A stretch of DNA of 64,000 bases from Undaria pinnatifida (lineage: Eukaryota; Sar; Phaeophyceae; Laminariales; Alariaceae): positions 21,410,696 through 21,474,695 of the forward strand of contig JABAKD010000016.1 in the NCBI GenBank assembly GCA_012845835.1, in the 5' to 3' direction. Below are positions 10,240-20,896 of the stretch, in pieces (the stretch's first letter is position 1; every line of letters starts with the position of its first letter). Below the pieces are notes generated by a model. That model worked only from the letters and a program-made list of their open reading frames with translations. It was not told the origin of the DNA and ran no database searches. A program made the translations under genes and the position numbers.

Positions 10240-10966
10240 GCTCGGACAAAAACACCTTGTTGATGCGCTTTTTTTTGCCGCACAGCGTAGCGTTTACCAT
10301 TCCGTTGCGAATTTTCGTATCTCGAAAATCGTGAAACAGCACGAAAGCTTTAACCACTTACGCAAACGAGCAGCGGGGTCACTCTCAATAGCGCGAGTTA
10401 TCCCCATGCAGCGACACAGCAAACAAACAAACAGAAGAGACCTCAAAAGTGACCCCCTGCTGTATAGAGCCCTGGTCATAGTAGAAGCTTTTCTTTTGTG
10501 CCAGTACAAACAAAGCCTACGAGTGGCTCCTTTGGCTACCATCTACTTACTGTAGCAGTAGTTCCTTCCTTCCGCCGTTTCATCTGCCGATACTCTGCTC
10601 ACATACTATTAACACCTAGTAGTACATACTGTAGACTATAGTAACGCCCCCCTTACGTCGCCGGTTTGAGCCTGCCAGAAATATCGGGACCTGCCAGAAA
10701 TATCGGAACGGAAATAGGATCTCAACCGGCGCTATTATAGTCGGCATACTGCACCATAGCTACTGCACCACACCACTGCTACTGGTTATTATTCCCTTCA
10801 CAGACAGGTAGGTGCTACATGTAGCGGGCTACCGGCACTACTCAAACGGCGCGATGCATGCAGACGGACGACTACTTGTGGCGTACAACAGTACAAGCAA
10901 AAAGGCAAAATCAAGAAGAGGTCTTTCATCTGCCGCAGACAGACAGACAGAGAGAGACTGCCTACA
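10240..10966. other. Intergenic, nothing recognised
   Basis: Near 10677-10706 a short phrase (cctgccagaaatatcgg) is repeated in tandem. No gene is seen. Confidence 0.3.
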
Positions 10967-11290
10967 AAAAGCGGGCCGTAGAGCCCAAAGCACACAGCTC
11001 TTGCGTCTTTTGGGCCGCGCAGGAGGTACCGCAGAATGGCACGGCAGCTGCTGCAGCAGCAGCAGTAGACAACAAGCGAGCCGTAGGGCCCAAAGCACAC
11101 AGCTCTTGCGTCTTTTGGGCCGCGCAGAAGGTACCGCAGAATGGCACGGCAGCTGCAGCAGCAGCAGCAGTAGACAAAAAGCAATCCGTAGAGCCCAAAG
11201 CACACAGCTAGCTCTTCTTGCGTCTTTTGGGCCGTGCAGGAGGTACCGCAGAATGGCGCAGCAGCAGCACAGCAGCAGCAGCAGCAGCAT
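10967..11290. repeat. ~105-bp minisatellite, 3 units, with CAG tracts
   Basis: Three head-to-tail units each contain gcccaaagcacacagctc, tgcgtcttttgggccg, ggtaccgcagaatgg and a CAG run. In each, gcccaaa and tttgggc can pair as a stem around about 20 nt. Open frames over this tract on both strands follow from the repeat and share no domain. Confidence 0.8.
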
Positions 11291-11299
11291 TTTATTAGC

Positions 11300-12053
11300 A
11301 TTACGTCGTACGATGTGCGGTAGGGGTATCACAGCACCGAATTTCCTTGGGGTCCCTCACTCCGGGGAGCTCTACACCCCACCCGAACAACAGATTTCGA
11401 CACAACATACATGGTACTGTACACTATAGACTACTATATACTATTTAATACAACAGGATCAAAAGGCTACTACTACGTTCGGTTTTTGGGGGGGGGTGGT
11501 AACCCCCTTTTCAACCACCGGGTTCCAGCAGCCAGTCGCACCGCACCACTCCCGACGCTGTACCTAAGGTCCTACCTGTCACCCACGGCGAAAAGAAGAC
11601 CTTTTTTTTTATCATTTTTGTTGGGCGCAGAGCGTAACTATAACCATTCCGCAAGTCACAAGTCGCAAAAGATTCATTCACATCGCAAAAAAACTAAAAC
11701 AAACACTCACGAATGCTTAGTCTAGTTAGTGAGACGGAACTACAGTGTGGGGGTCACTCGCCGCGCGAGTGATCACCTAGCCGCTCGCTGCTGCAAATCA
11801 ATCTCCCCAAAAAACGTGACCCCCCGTACGGTAGCCACAAACAGTATTAAGTTAGAATGCCCGTTACTATACCCGTGCGATAAGCATATCCAACGCGGAT
11901 AATACATACATCATAGCTGGTATTTGTATGAAATGAAGCACATCACCACACATTATGCTCTACTACATAATACGGGGTAAAGTTCGCCGGGTTTGTTTTT
12001 TTCTTATGCTCCTAACGACCTGAGAGGGTCTATTTATACTAAAGTTTTATGTC
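11300..12053. other. Intergenic; includes an 8-10 bp arm palindrome
   Basis: No gene. At 11751-11776 ggtcactcg and cgagtgatc flank ccgcg, a variant of the palindrome family described elsewhere. Confidence 0.35.
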
Positions 12054-12310
12054 AAGGTACGGCCTTGAAAGTCCTGCAATTTTCCGATTTGATAGGTAAT
12101 TGGCCGTTTTCGTATGAAATGTTGGCGTTATCTATTACAGGTAGTCAGGAAATAAAACCGAGGCATGAGCCTCGGCTCTCAGTTGCTATCCGGGGCTCTG
12201 CGGAAATAATAATGCTGCTCCTCTACTACTACGGCTGTAAGAAAGTGAGTACTCGCCGAGGACCTGGACCTTCAGGGAACACTGTGTGTCCCCACCCCAA
12301 AAACTTGAGA
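12054..12310 (+). repeat. Dispersed 260-bp repeat, copy b
   Basis: It matches 6884-7155 in the same orientation, from ggtacggccttgaaagtcc to the tgtgtccccacccc end. Confidence 0.75.
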
Positions 12311-12967
12311 AAAGGCGTCGTCGGCAGGACATTGTAGTTTACCTCACCTTCCGAGCAACAGATTTTGAGCAAACTGAAGGTGCTCAACCCGATCAACAAA
12401 CCCACATCATTGGCCTACCTTAGGCGTGCCAAAAAATTATACAACGGCGAAAACAAAAACAAAAAAAACGAAAAACGATCTTTCGACGGTTATTTTGGTT
12501 AAAAGACGAATCTCCGTCGAATCCAGAAGAGAATCTAGTTCGTCGGCTCCAAACAGGCTATAAATGCACCAAGATATTCCTGTCGCAGCACGCGTCGAAC
12601 ATGCACAACCTGAGGAGAGTGGTTGGTGATTAGTTTGATTAGTTGGGTTCATTAGTTGGTTTAGTTGGTTCGGTTTAGGACCTGCGTCAGTGAGAAGAGC
12701 TTGGGATATCAAAAGTGCAGCAAATTTCCGCAGCACGCCCGATAACACTGTAGGATAGCAACTTAGTATGTATAGCGCGGTGGTACAGTAGTAGTGTATA
12801 TACCAGGGGTAATATATCTATATCTATATAGTATCGTACAGCGTATAGTACTTGTACATGTCCCGTGGTCGCGGAAGTGAGTGGTTCTTATAGTGCCACA
12901 CGTGCGGATCTCTTTATCGTGCGAGCAATATCAATAGCAGTGGCGCAGCGGAAAATTGCTGGCACCG
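12311..12967. other. Intergenic, nothing recognised
   Basis: A-rich stretch at 12440-12480, then a GGTT-rich patch at 12625-12672. No gene. Confidence 0.3.
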
Positions 12968-13180
12968 ACGCCTGCTACGATAGAGGTAGCAGGCTTCGTT
13001 TGCAATGTTTTCTGAATGACGGGGCTCCTTAACCCAAAATCGTCGGAAAATACGCCCCCTTAATTGTTGCATGATTATCGTCCTATACCTAGGCTATGGG
13101 AGTTTTGATCCGGTAGCAGTTCTATTTTCCTCCAAATCAGTTTTTGGGAGAGATCTTAAGCTCCCAAAATTGAGGGGTAG
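12968..13180 (-). repeat. High-copy dispersed repeat block, minus orientation
   Basis: On the plus strand it reads gaatgacgg, ggctccttaacccaaaatcg, tgcatgattatcg, then aagctcccaaaattgagg. This is the reverse complement of the block at 10014-10160 and extends it. Confidence 0.7.
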
Positions 13181-13599
13181 AGTATTAGAAAGAAAGTGGT
13201 GCTCCTCTATCGCAGCAAGCGTCCTAACCCCACTCCTACAACGGTAGGGGAGAGCTCAACATCTCACCCGACAAAAATGACTTCGAAGAAGGCATTCGTT
13301 CGCACAACCCGACCAAGCTTCTATCTATCTATGCCTTAGTCCAAACAAAAAGCATTACCCTCGTGAAGTTACTTGACTAGCCGGTAGTTTCTCGCACTCT
13401 TGAGAAGCTCCATCGGAGGACAGAAACGCCATATTAATCGAAAAGTGCAAAACCCCTATCGCGCCATGGGAAGACTCGAGGCCCTGCTGAAGGATTGCTG
13501 AAAGGGGAAAAGGAAGGAGACCTACTATTAATACTACTGGAGTATTGATATGAAATAAATAGCCAGGCCTGGTTGTTGGAATATACCGGGAGATTCCTA

Positions 13600-13690
13600 A
13601 AAGGCCGTTGTCCCCCCCCCCCCACCCCCCTTGACACACACGCAAAAAACAGCCCCCCCCCCCCCCCTCCCCCCTCCCCCGCCGCCCCAC
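13600..13690. repeat. C-rich homopolymer region
   Basis: Several runs of 10-17 C separated by short spacers. Similar C runs recur to 15110 and 15650; their length is probably unreliable in the assembly. Confidence 0.8.
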
Positions 13691-14035
13691 GAAAAATCAA
13701 ATTTCTGCTACAATGATAAACACTACCAGGCAGGTGATATCACCTCATTACCTCTCCAACCAGCCATGCCGTAGCTCCAATACATTTATTTCCGCCCCGC
13801 CCCCCTACCACCACCCGCACCATCGCCTAGACCTAGCACGTATAGTAATGTTCCTCCCAGGTATACATTCATGCGACCTAAAGGTGTTTGAATCCCCCCC
13901 CCCTCCTCCCCTCGTCTTGTTCTCTCCAGCCGCCCGACCTGAAATCAAAATCTGCCAGATTAATAAACACTACCAGACAGTTGATATCACCTCATTACCT
14001 TTCTATTAATAGCCATCCACATGCTATAGCTCCGA

Positions 14036-14530
14036 TTGTAATAGAGTGCCAAAATAGCTGGCAATAGATTCGGTAAGATAGCCCGTGGAGTCATGGTCTA
14101 TTGGCCACGAGAAGATTCTCGTAAACGAAATATTCTTAGTGCAGAAGATACCCGGTAGAATCTAGTTAGCTTATGCTACAAGAGTGTTCTCGGTAATGGA
14201 ACGTTCCTCCTCTGGACAAGATAGATAGAAGTAAGCGCGTTAAGCGCTCATGGGAATACAGAACATCTAGGAGAACGGTCCTTGTACGTTCCGTAGGTAA
14301 AGGTCCAGAAGAGAGCACAGCATCAATGCTGGGGTGAAGCGAACTCTGTGAGCCTCACCCCACCCCCATGCTCTCCCCCTTCCCCTTTCCTGTCTCCCCG
14401 AGCTTCTCATAGCTCAACGCCAATAATAAGAAATTTACAAAGAAGAACCGGTGCTGTCTCCAAGCGAAGCTATACCCCTGCGCCCCTTCTCTCACACCTT
14501 CCCGGCATCACGACTCTTCCACGCAATTCA
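14036..14530 (+). repeat. ~500-bp dispersed repeat, copy 1
   Basis: It starts near taatagagtg, passes through gcaatagattcggtaagata, gtaagcgcgttaagcgctca and gaagagagcacagca, and ends near catcacgactc. It matches 23730-24225 along its whole length and 23357-23465 over the first ~110 bp. There is no domain and no terminal repeat. The taagcgcgttaagcgctca part forms a near palindrome. Unrecognised family. Confidence 0.8.
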
Positions 14531-14829
14531 TACCCCCCCCCCCCCCTCAACGCGCCCTCCTTCCCCACCACCCGCACCATCGCCTAGACCCAGCACCACG
14601 CGTATAGCAAGCTCATAACATATATACATTTACCCCCCCCCCCGCCCGCAACGCCCCCTCCTTCCCCACCACCCGCACCATCGCCTAGACTTAGCACCAC
14701 GCGTATAGCAAACCCCTACATCTATGCGACCTGAAGCTCTTACCTCCCCCCACCCCTCCCCACCTCCCCCCACCCCCCACCTGTCCCCACCCCCCCACCC
14801 CACCCCCACCCCCTCGAACATTCCGCCCT

Positions 14830-15170
14830 CTACTCACTGGTTGTACGACTTACAGGATATACGTGATGAACCGGTGCATTCTTTTCAAAATCCGTCACAT
14901 CTATCCCCTTGAGAGAATGTGTAGTTTCCACGCACAGATTGAGCTGCCCCCCCCCCCCCCTATGATAAACTGGTGCATTCTTTCCAAAACCGTCAGATTT
15001 ATCCCCTTGAAGGATTTATAGTTCCCACGCACAAATTGAGCTGCCCCGCCCGTCCCCCCCCCCCCGCCCCCGTCCCCCCCCCCCTCCCCCCCCCCCCCAC
15101 CCCCGCTTTCTTCCGATAAAAACCAGGCCCCCACGTCCTTCAAATCTCCCCTTACCGGTTTTTCGATTTA
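14830..15170 (+). repeat. C-run 'middle' module of a TIR-bearing repeat, two degenerate units
   Basis: Units carry acttacaggatata, a stretch like ttccacgcacagattgagctg and then long C runs. The same module recurs at 15490-15737 and, inverted with G runs, at 51378-51560, each time next to the module that ends cagctggagtgta. Confidence 0.65.
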
Positions 15171-15432
15171 CAGGATCCACTTGACAAACGGATGCATTTC
15201 CCTCCACAGCTGTCAGATTTTGTCCCCCTCAAAAACGGGTTTTATAGTTTCCGCGCACAGACTGCCTAACATCACCCTGTTGACCCTGATAGCTACACTG
15301 TAGTTGCAAGGGGAGTCGCCGACCTGTATCCTTAATGAGGACACACAACCCGTAATACGCGCGATCGGAGTATCACACACAGCTTTGCAAAGATGAGTTT
15401 CGACAAAATATTCGATCGCACAGCTGGAGTGT
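15171..15432 (+). repeat. TIR module, copy A
   Basis: It runs from ggatccacttgac through cagctgtcagattttgtccc, gacctgtatcc and gatgagtttcgacaaaat to cacagctggagtgtatt. Other copies: 15738-16010, 21958-22215, 51112-51377 (inverted), 51575-51811. The inverted pair at 51 kb shows it can be the terminal inverted repeat of an element. Confidence 0.75.
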
Positions 15433-15489
15433 ATTTTAATTTTTATTATATACATTTAGGTGACCTAAAGCGGTTGGAAATCACCCCCC

Positions 15490-15737
15490 TCCCCTTCGAA
15501 TACTCCGCCCTCTCCTCACTGGCTGTACGACTTACAGGATATACATGATAAACAGGTGCATTCTTTCCAAAACCGTCAAATTTGTCCCCTTAAAGGATTT
15601 ATAGTTTCCACGCACAGATTGAGCTGCCCCGCCCGCCCCCCCCCCCCGCCCCCGCCCCCGCTCCCTCTTGTTCAAACCCCGGCCCCACGCCCTTGGAATA
15701 TCCGCCCTCCCCTCACCGGTTATACGACTTGCAGGAT
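15490..15737 (+). repeat. C-run 'middle' module, copy 2
   Basis: It parallels 14830-15170, including atagtttccacgcacagat and C runs, and is followed directly by TIR module copy B. Confidence 0.65.
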
Positions 15738-16010
15738 ATACTAGATAAACTCTGACACATTTCCTTCCACAGCTGTCAGATTTTGTCTACCTCAGAAACG
15801 GGTTTTTCATAGTTGCCGCGCACAGATTGATTAACATCACCCTGTTGACCCTGGTACAAGTTACACGGTAGTTCCAAGGGGCGTCGCCGACCTATATCCT
15901 CGATGAGGACACGCATCCAGTAGTACGCGGGAACGGAGTATCTCGCACACAGCCTGCAAAAGATGAGTTTCGAACAAAAATCTTCGATCTATCAGAGGCT
16001 GGAGTGTGAC
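15738..16010 (+). repeat. TIR module, copy B (diverged)
   Basis: This has the same order of landmarks as copy A with more substitutions. It ends caggctggagtgtg. With the preceding module it makes a second tandem unit of the arrangement at 14830-15432. Confidence 0.7.
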
Positions 16011-16194
16011 GTGAACCGTTATGACAGTTTGCTCCTGAGTACCACCTACGGTAGTGCGTGGCGAGGGGAGAGAGCCCCGGGCATCCCTCTGTTACGAAGT
16101 CGTTGCGAGCGTCAATTGACGGACTCTCAAACACATCTTTTTTTGTTGGTTATATAGCACAACCCGCTGAACCGCGGAGTCAGATAGCTCCCCT

Positions 16195-16471
16195 ATGCTG
16201 TTCAGAGCAGAGTCTGTGCTATGGCCGAGAGCGGCTAAGAAGAGTGGGAACTGGCACCGGGCGATCGTCAACGCGGCGGACCGCTTCATGACGAGATGGC
16301 ATAGGGGCGAGGCGGAGAAGAGCTGGCAACACCTCACACCAGAGAGAACGCTAAGACCAGCAACCAAGGGAAACCGGGGGGGCGGGGGGGGTAATGATAC
16401 AACAGCTGTTGTATGTAGATGAATGCAGCAAGGAAATGGTAGATCGTGTGGCAAGGTATCAGTGCGACTAA
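16195..16471 (+). pseudogene. LINE-like ORF2 C-terminal tail, fragment
   Basis: The frame gives AAKKSGNWHRAIVNAADRF and then RWHRGEAEK, followed after a frame change by VDRVARYQCD and a stop. This tail also appears at 32579-32938 on the minus strand (KVGKWYRGVLEAAERFMDRW, VARYQAD stop). A related tail is at 22766-23251. In non-LTR elements such basic, Trp-containing tails follow the reverse transcriptase. The fragment is 5'-truncated, as is usual for LINEs, and frameshifted in its G run. A TRIM-like element starts immediately downstream. Confidence 0.5.
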
Positions 16472-16478
16472 TAAGAGG

Positions 16479-16862
16479 TGTTAAGGAATTAATGGGGTAC
16501 TATAAGTCCGTTTGACCCCACTTTGCAAAAGGTTAACCAATAGCTTACCCAAACTAAGCCTTATAACACTCTCCCCCCATGAAACGGCGGGATAGCAGGT
16601 CGGCCAGATATACGGGCGAACCTGTCATTATCCAAGCGTTTTCATCTCCTGAGGATACCAGGGAGAGTATTTTTCAAGTTCGACATGGGGAAAGTCCGAA
16701 AATGTTCATCATTGCGGATGGTGGGATTCGAATCCACGGCCCAAAAAAAGCATGGTCTGTCGACGACGCCATTTGTTAAGGTACTAGTGGGGTATTAGTC
16801 CGTTTGACCACCTGCAAAAGGTTAACCAATAACTTACTCAAACTAAGCCTTACACTATAACA
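16479..16862 (-). mobile_element. Miniature LTR (TRIM-like) element, copy 1
   Basis: Two direct ~90-bp terminal repeats, 16479-16568 and 16774-16862, each begin TGTTAAGG and end TAACA. They flank a 205-bp non-coding interior. Reading the minus strand, a purine run (atggggggagag) abuts the 3' terminal repeat like a polypurine tract. TGGCGTCGTCG starts two bases inside the 5' repeat, like a primer-binding site. The interior also has GGATTCGAATCC, a tRNA T-arm/B-box-like sequence. A second full copy is at 42994-43396 and a solo repeat at 50634-50708. No target duplication is clear. The size and layout fit TRIM elements. Confidence 0.7.
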
Positions 16863-16967
16863 GTGGAGCGTGTGCTACTAAACTTATAACAACATTAGCC
16901 CTGAATCCTCTACAGCGAGTGGTGGTAGTTTCTGTTTTTTTGTTCATTTTGGTTGAGTCCAATGGGG

Positions 16968-17292
16968 GGTGTTATGGTGTGCTGCTCTGTATGTGTCATT
17001 TGTATAAATGAGCAATAGATCAAACCGTCCATCCCTGTTGATTAATTAGGGTCGGAATTCCGTTATTTCAACCGTGGTGTGATTTGGAATTGGAGTCGTG
17101 ATATTTCGAACATCCCTGTTGATTAATTAGGGTCGGATTTCCGTTATTTCAACCGTGGTGTGATTCGGAATTGGAGTCGTGAGATTTCGAATCAGTAGCA
17201 GCATGTTTAGGAAGACTGTCGTGCGATCCAGGAATCGGCACGTACATATATATCGCACAATAGTATAATAAATCACGGGACCTGCGGAGCAT
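16968..17292 (+). repeat. Segmental duplication unit 1, left part
   Basis: It matches 21727-21957 (gttatggtgtgct, gtttaggaagactgtcgtgcg, cacgtacatatat). It includes an internal tandem copy of ~81 bp (17026-17109 and 17110-17192). The unit resumes at 20897 after the gypsy insertion. Confidence 0.8.
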
Positions 17293-17508
17293 TGTACCGA
17301 CTCGAGCGACCGCGAGCCCGGTGGTATCAGCTCCGAGGGCTTTCCCTTGTAGGCCCAGAGTGCGTTTTTCCACAATGCAATAGTTCGTTCGTTATCACAC
17401 GTGGAAGTGACATGCCATCGGCCATGGACCTTCCCGTTCGTATCTCGAGATCTCAAGAGCTCTCAAGAAACGCCAATAATGACAGTTGAACTCCCTGACA
17501 AAATGTAT
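17293..17508 (-). repeat. LTR-like repeat of the gypsy element (3' side)
   Basis: It runs tgtaccgactcgagcgacc through gcaatagttcgttcgttatc to ctgacaaaatgta and is close to 20679-20896. Homology to the third copy at 57720-57995 continues past 17508 to atgcccaatgatacgaccac, so the true LTR may be longer. Confidence 0.65.
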
Positions 17509-18117
17509 CCAACTATTCTATGCAAGGCAAAATGCCCAATGATACGACCACAGCGTTACGGCACCCTCCACATGCCCATCTCGGGCTACCAACCACAAGT
17601 GGGCTCCGACCGAGTAGCCTTGATAAACATAGCTGTCCGCATGTTGGGCAATGATGAAGTTCAACACATCCCGGTCATTTTCACCATGACCTAAGATCTT
17701 CCACGTTTACTGACCGTGAACAACGGTTGTTCAGCAGCCGCGTCACCACCAACGCATCTTCAAGCAAACCACGCCCCACGCGTCACGCGTCACACCTCCA
17801 AGTGCGCGCATGCAACTTGCCGAAACCCAGACCACATAAGTAATATGTATTCCAGCACAATAGCCACCCCTGTGAAACGGAAGGATCAACCCCGGACATG
17901 ATCTGTCCACACACAGCCTCGGCGATGAACCGCCAGCTGTGGCTGCGTCGGGTGCTATCAGCGCCCTGCGCAGAAATTCCAAGTCAATAAAAGAAACTCG
18001 AAATTCAAACTTTCGATAAAACCGAAAATCAGCAATTCAGAATTCGGGATCCCCCTCAAACCACAGTATGTATGATCAAAAACGCAGCCCCTATCGCTGT
18101 ACGAGTCCCCACTTCCG

Positions 18118-18290
18118 ATCCGTCTCCAGCCGCAGCACCTTGAGCTATTTTCGCAGCACGGGCGTCGCGCCATCAAACACGCGCGACACCAGCTCCCAGG
18201 TGCTCTACGCCTCCTCCGGCTCTTCCCAGGCCGCCTTGACGACAAACTCGTCGTCAATACCGAGCAGCAGTCGGGGCAAGATTCTGCCGC
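18118..18290 (-). pseudogene. Gypsy C-terminal (chromodomain-like) remnant
   Basis: The minus-strand frame reads LLGIDDEFVVKAAWEEPEEA, a stop, STWELVSRVFDGATPVLRK, a stop, LKVLRLE. A W-x-E followed by STWE-VSRVF matches the end of the chromodomain-like tail seen in many gypsy integrases. Two TAG codons interrupt it. Confidence 0.5.
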
Positions 18291-19498
18291 ACACCCCACC
18301 ACAGACGATTACGTTCAGGTGGGGGCTTCGCCCGCACCATCCTTGCCCCTGAATGAAACCGGACGGCCCCAGGGCTCTTGCGTGCAGATGGGTCACCCGA
18401 CAACGCCCGACTTGACACGTCAAGGTGCGGGCGAAAAGCGATATCGTGCAGCATCTTGGCACATTCCGGCGGGGAGCCATGGTCAACAGCGTTATCGACA
18501 GCCGTCTCGAACACGCCCGCACGATCCAGTATTTCCTCCTCGGAATCCTGGAATATCATGGGCCGTTGAGACGACAGCGTCAGTGCGATCTCATCGTCCA
18601 CGTCGCCTGGCGCGTCACCGCCCGGCACGAACGCTGTGACAGCCATCGCCGGTCGCAGCACAGCACCATCGTTGGGCTCGCCCACAGAACGAGCTGTAAG
18701 CTCCACCCCATCGCCATCTTGACGCCCTTGTGCCTTCAGTACAAAATCCTTGAGCTGCGCCATGACGTCGATGCCTAGTTTCTCTCTCGGCGTCTTCTGC
18801 CCGATGATAACCACATCGCCTCCCCCAGAGAGCATGATAAACGGCATGGAAAATCGGGCTGGTCCCCATGGTGTATCGATCGTCAAGTGGAAGGGACACG
18901 ATTGCGTCTCAATATCACACTCCTGGCCCAACGGCGTCACCACACGCGCATCCCCCACAAACGCCTGCCTTAACGCGGTTTGCGGCATCCCCACCTGTCC
19001 TCGCAAGGCCTGTACCAACTCCTCCGACATTGCTGTGATGCTTGAACCAGAATCCATACGCGCATTGACCTCAGCAGCCGCGGGAGTACCGGGAGCCGCA
19101 AGATGCGGCGTCAGGCCCTCCACATGCGGCTCGGCCTCTACCGAATCCAGGATCGTGTCACCACATGTGCCAGGCTGCACGACCGCGACACGCACGGAAT
19201 AGAGGGTGCTGGAATCTCCGCGCCACTGCTGTGACGCGGTTGCCGCCGGCTGCACCGGAACGGTGTGAAGAACTGGTGCTGCATTCTGTAGCCCGGCGCT
19301 TTGGGAAACCTGGTTCTGCACCGTCTCGGTGAGCCCGTTATCCACTGGCGCCATCTTCTCCCGCGGCTGGCGAATGTACACGTAGTCTTCGTCATTCTGT
19401 GTAGACGCTTCAGGCGCAGCGGGTTCGGTCTTCGTGACCACCGCTTTTGAGACGGTCTGGTACCCACTAACTCGAGGGGTGGCAGACGCGGGGGCCAT
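18254..19498 (-). CDS. Retroviral-type aspartic protease region of gypsy pol, 414-codon open frame
   Basis: Residues about 145-155 read ARMDSGSSITAM, the catalytic D-S-G motif (D149). About 80 residues later comes DVVIIGQKTPREKLGID, the second conserved region of this protease family. The C-terminal third contains GARMVRAKP, which normally stands just ahead of gypsy reverse transcriptase, but no RT follows. The first 140 residues are Pro/Ala/Gln-rich and derive from the Gag-Pol junction. The same frame extends upstream through two TAG codons (19523-19525, 19610-19612) into the zinc knuckle, so the ATG at 19498 is probably not the original start. The frame is strikingly long for a fragment whose flanks are riddled with stops. 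It may be chance, recent death, or retention. Confidence 0.6.
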   Translation of the reverse strand: MAPASATPRVSGYQTVSKAVVTKTEPAAPEASTQNDEDYVYIRQPREKMAPVDNGLTETVQNQVSQSAGLQNAAPVLHTVPVQPAATASQQWRGDSSTLYSVRVAVVQPGTCGDTILDSVEAEPHVEGLTPHLAAPGTPAAAEVNARMDSGSSITAMSEELVQALRGQVGMPQTALRQAFVGDARVVTPLGQECDIETQSCPFHLTIDTPWGPARFSMPFIMLSGGGDVVIIGQKTPREKLGIDVMAQLKDFVLKAQGRQDGDGVELTARSVGEPNDGAVLRPAMAVTAFVPGGDAPGDVDDEIALTLSSQRPMIFQDSEEEILDRAGVFETAVDNAVDHGSPPECAKMLHDIAFRPHLDVSSRALSGDPSARKSPGAVRFHSGARMVRAKPPPERNRLWWGVRQNLAPTAARY

Positions 19499-20640
19499 CC
19501 CAGTTGTCTTGTCCTGGGTATGCTAAGCGGGGCCGCTTGTGGACTGCTGCTGTTGAGTGGGGGTCTGGCCGTGGCTCTGGTCATGGACGCCTTTCGCCGC
19601 CTTACCCTGCTAACTTCGGGGGCAGTCCCACTGCTTGTGTCCCTGCTTGCCACATGCGAGACACTCGTTGCTGTCGTACCGACGATTACGCTGTGCTTTC
19701 ACACCAGCAGCCTTGGCATTCTCGCGTGAGTCGTGCTCGTCAGCAGCACTTCGCTGCGGCTGGTCTCCGCAGCAGCCATCAACCTAGCGTCACGCCGTTT
19801 TGCTATCTGCCGACGTTCAGCACCTTGGCCTCAATTACAGCTTGGTCCCGTTGCTGCTTGGCAATAATGTTGAACAACGCGTCAGGGTCATGCGCTAGCG
19901 CTACGAGATCGAAACGCATCTCGCTATCCACCTTGCGGCGGAACTCGAGTGGTTAGATTCCCGACGCTATCGCCTCAACCAGCACCTTGCCATGCTTTAG
20001 CGTGCACTGCCGACCGTCGGGCTTCACCACCTCCGTGAGCCCGCTGTCAGCAAGGTATTTCCGCGGGGATGTTTTTACATGAACACCCTGCTATCTACCG
20101 GCACACTCGCACCCATTTTCAGCACACGGAATATCTGGCGGCAAAAATCCTCATCACTCGGCTGCTGCATATCAACACCAGCTAACCTTCTGAGCCCTTG
20201 CAATAGCTCCTCCTCGGAGAGGTCGACCCTGGGCTTGCCATTGTAGAACTCATCAGCCACCATCATTTGGGTCGCCGAATCTACCAGCTCTCGCCTCCCC
20301 GCGAGTACCCGGTTTCTTCCTTCTTGGTTTGTGGTACGCATCTGCTGCTCGGACTTCGAGTAGCAACAAGAAATTCACGCATATCTTCGAAGGTAACAAC
20401 ATCACCACCCAACATACGCCCGTCTATCTCCCTCGATCGTCACCTTGATTTCCGGCTTCAGCCGGCCGCCGGCTCGGCCTCCACCTCTCGGGTTGCCCCA
20501 GCTTCCAGAATGGACTCCGTCAGCGCCCTGCGCTCGTGCTCCTCTTGCTGCTGTAGGATCTCCCGTTGATTTCGGCTGGTGTCCCACACCAGGACGCAAA
20601 ACAGTGTTTTCGGACCTCCGAAAAGAAAATTGGTCACGTT
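19499..20640 (-). pseudogene. Gypsy gag remnant with CCHC zinc knuckle
   Basis: On the minus strand the zinc knuckle CLACGKQGHKQWDC (CX2CX4HX4C) lies at 19622-19663. Upstream pieces in changing frames include RFDLVALAHDPDALFNIIAK, an 88-codon stretch at 20075-20341, and a Glu/Gln-rich helix (REILQQQEEHERRALTESIL) near 20500-20560. At least two frameshifts and several stops separate them. The order matches gag reading toward the protease at 19498. Confidence 0.6.
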
Positions 20641-20678
20641 TTGGGCAGTAAGCAGAACTTACGCTGTGAAATTGAATT

Positions 20679-20896
20679 TGAAGTGACTCGAGCGACCGCG
20701 GGCCCTGTGGCATCAGCTCCGAGGATTTTCCCTCGTAGGCTCGTGGTGCGTTTGTCCACAATGCAATAGTTCGTTCGTTATCACACGGGGAAGTGACATG
20801 CCATCGGCCATGGACCTTCCCGTTCGTATCTCAAGATCTCAAGAGCTCACAAGAAACACCAATAATGACGATTGAACTCCCTGACAAAATGTAACA
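20679..20896 (-). repeat. LTR-like repeat of the gypsy element (5' side)
   Basis: It begins tgaagtgactcg and ends atgtaaca on the plus strand (TG...CA). It matches 17293-17508 with scattered differences, so the pair is old compared with the copia LTRs. Confidence 0.65.

Larger units (their letters stand above)
17293..20896 (-). mobile_element. Degraded Ty3/gypsy-type element
   Basis: This 3.6-kb insertion splits segmental duplication unit 1; the homologous region near 22250-22290 runs through without it, apart from a few bases. It is bracketed by ~215-bp direct repeats (17293-17508 and 20679-20896) that look like LTRs. On the minus strand it holds gag remnants, a CCHC knuckle, an aspartic protease frame, the linker that normally precedes reverse transcriptase, and then a chromodomain-like C-terminal end. 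RT, RNase H and integrase cores are missing, so there is a large internal deletion. Nonsense codons and frameshifts lie in gag and the C-terminal part. LTR borders are uncertain because copies 1 and 3 (57.7 kb) share sequence beyond 17508. Confidence 0.75.
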
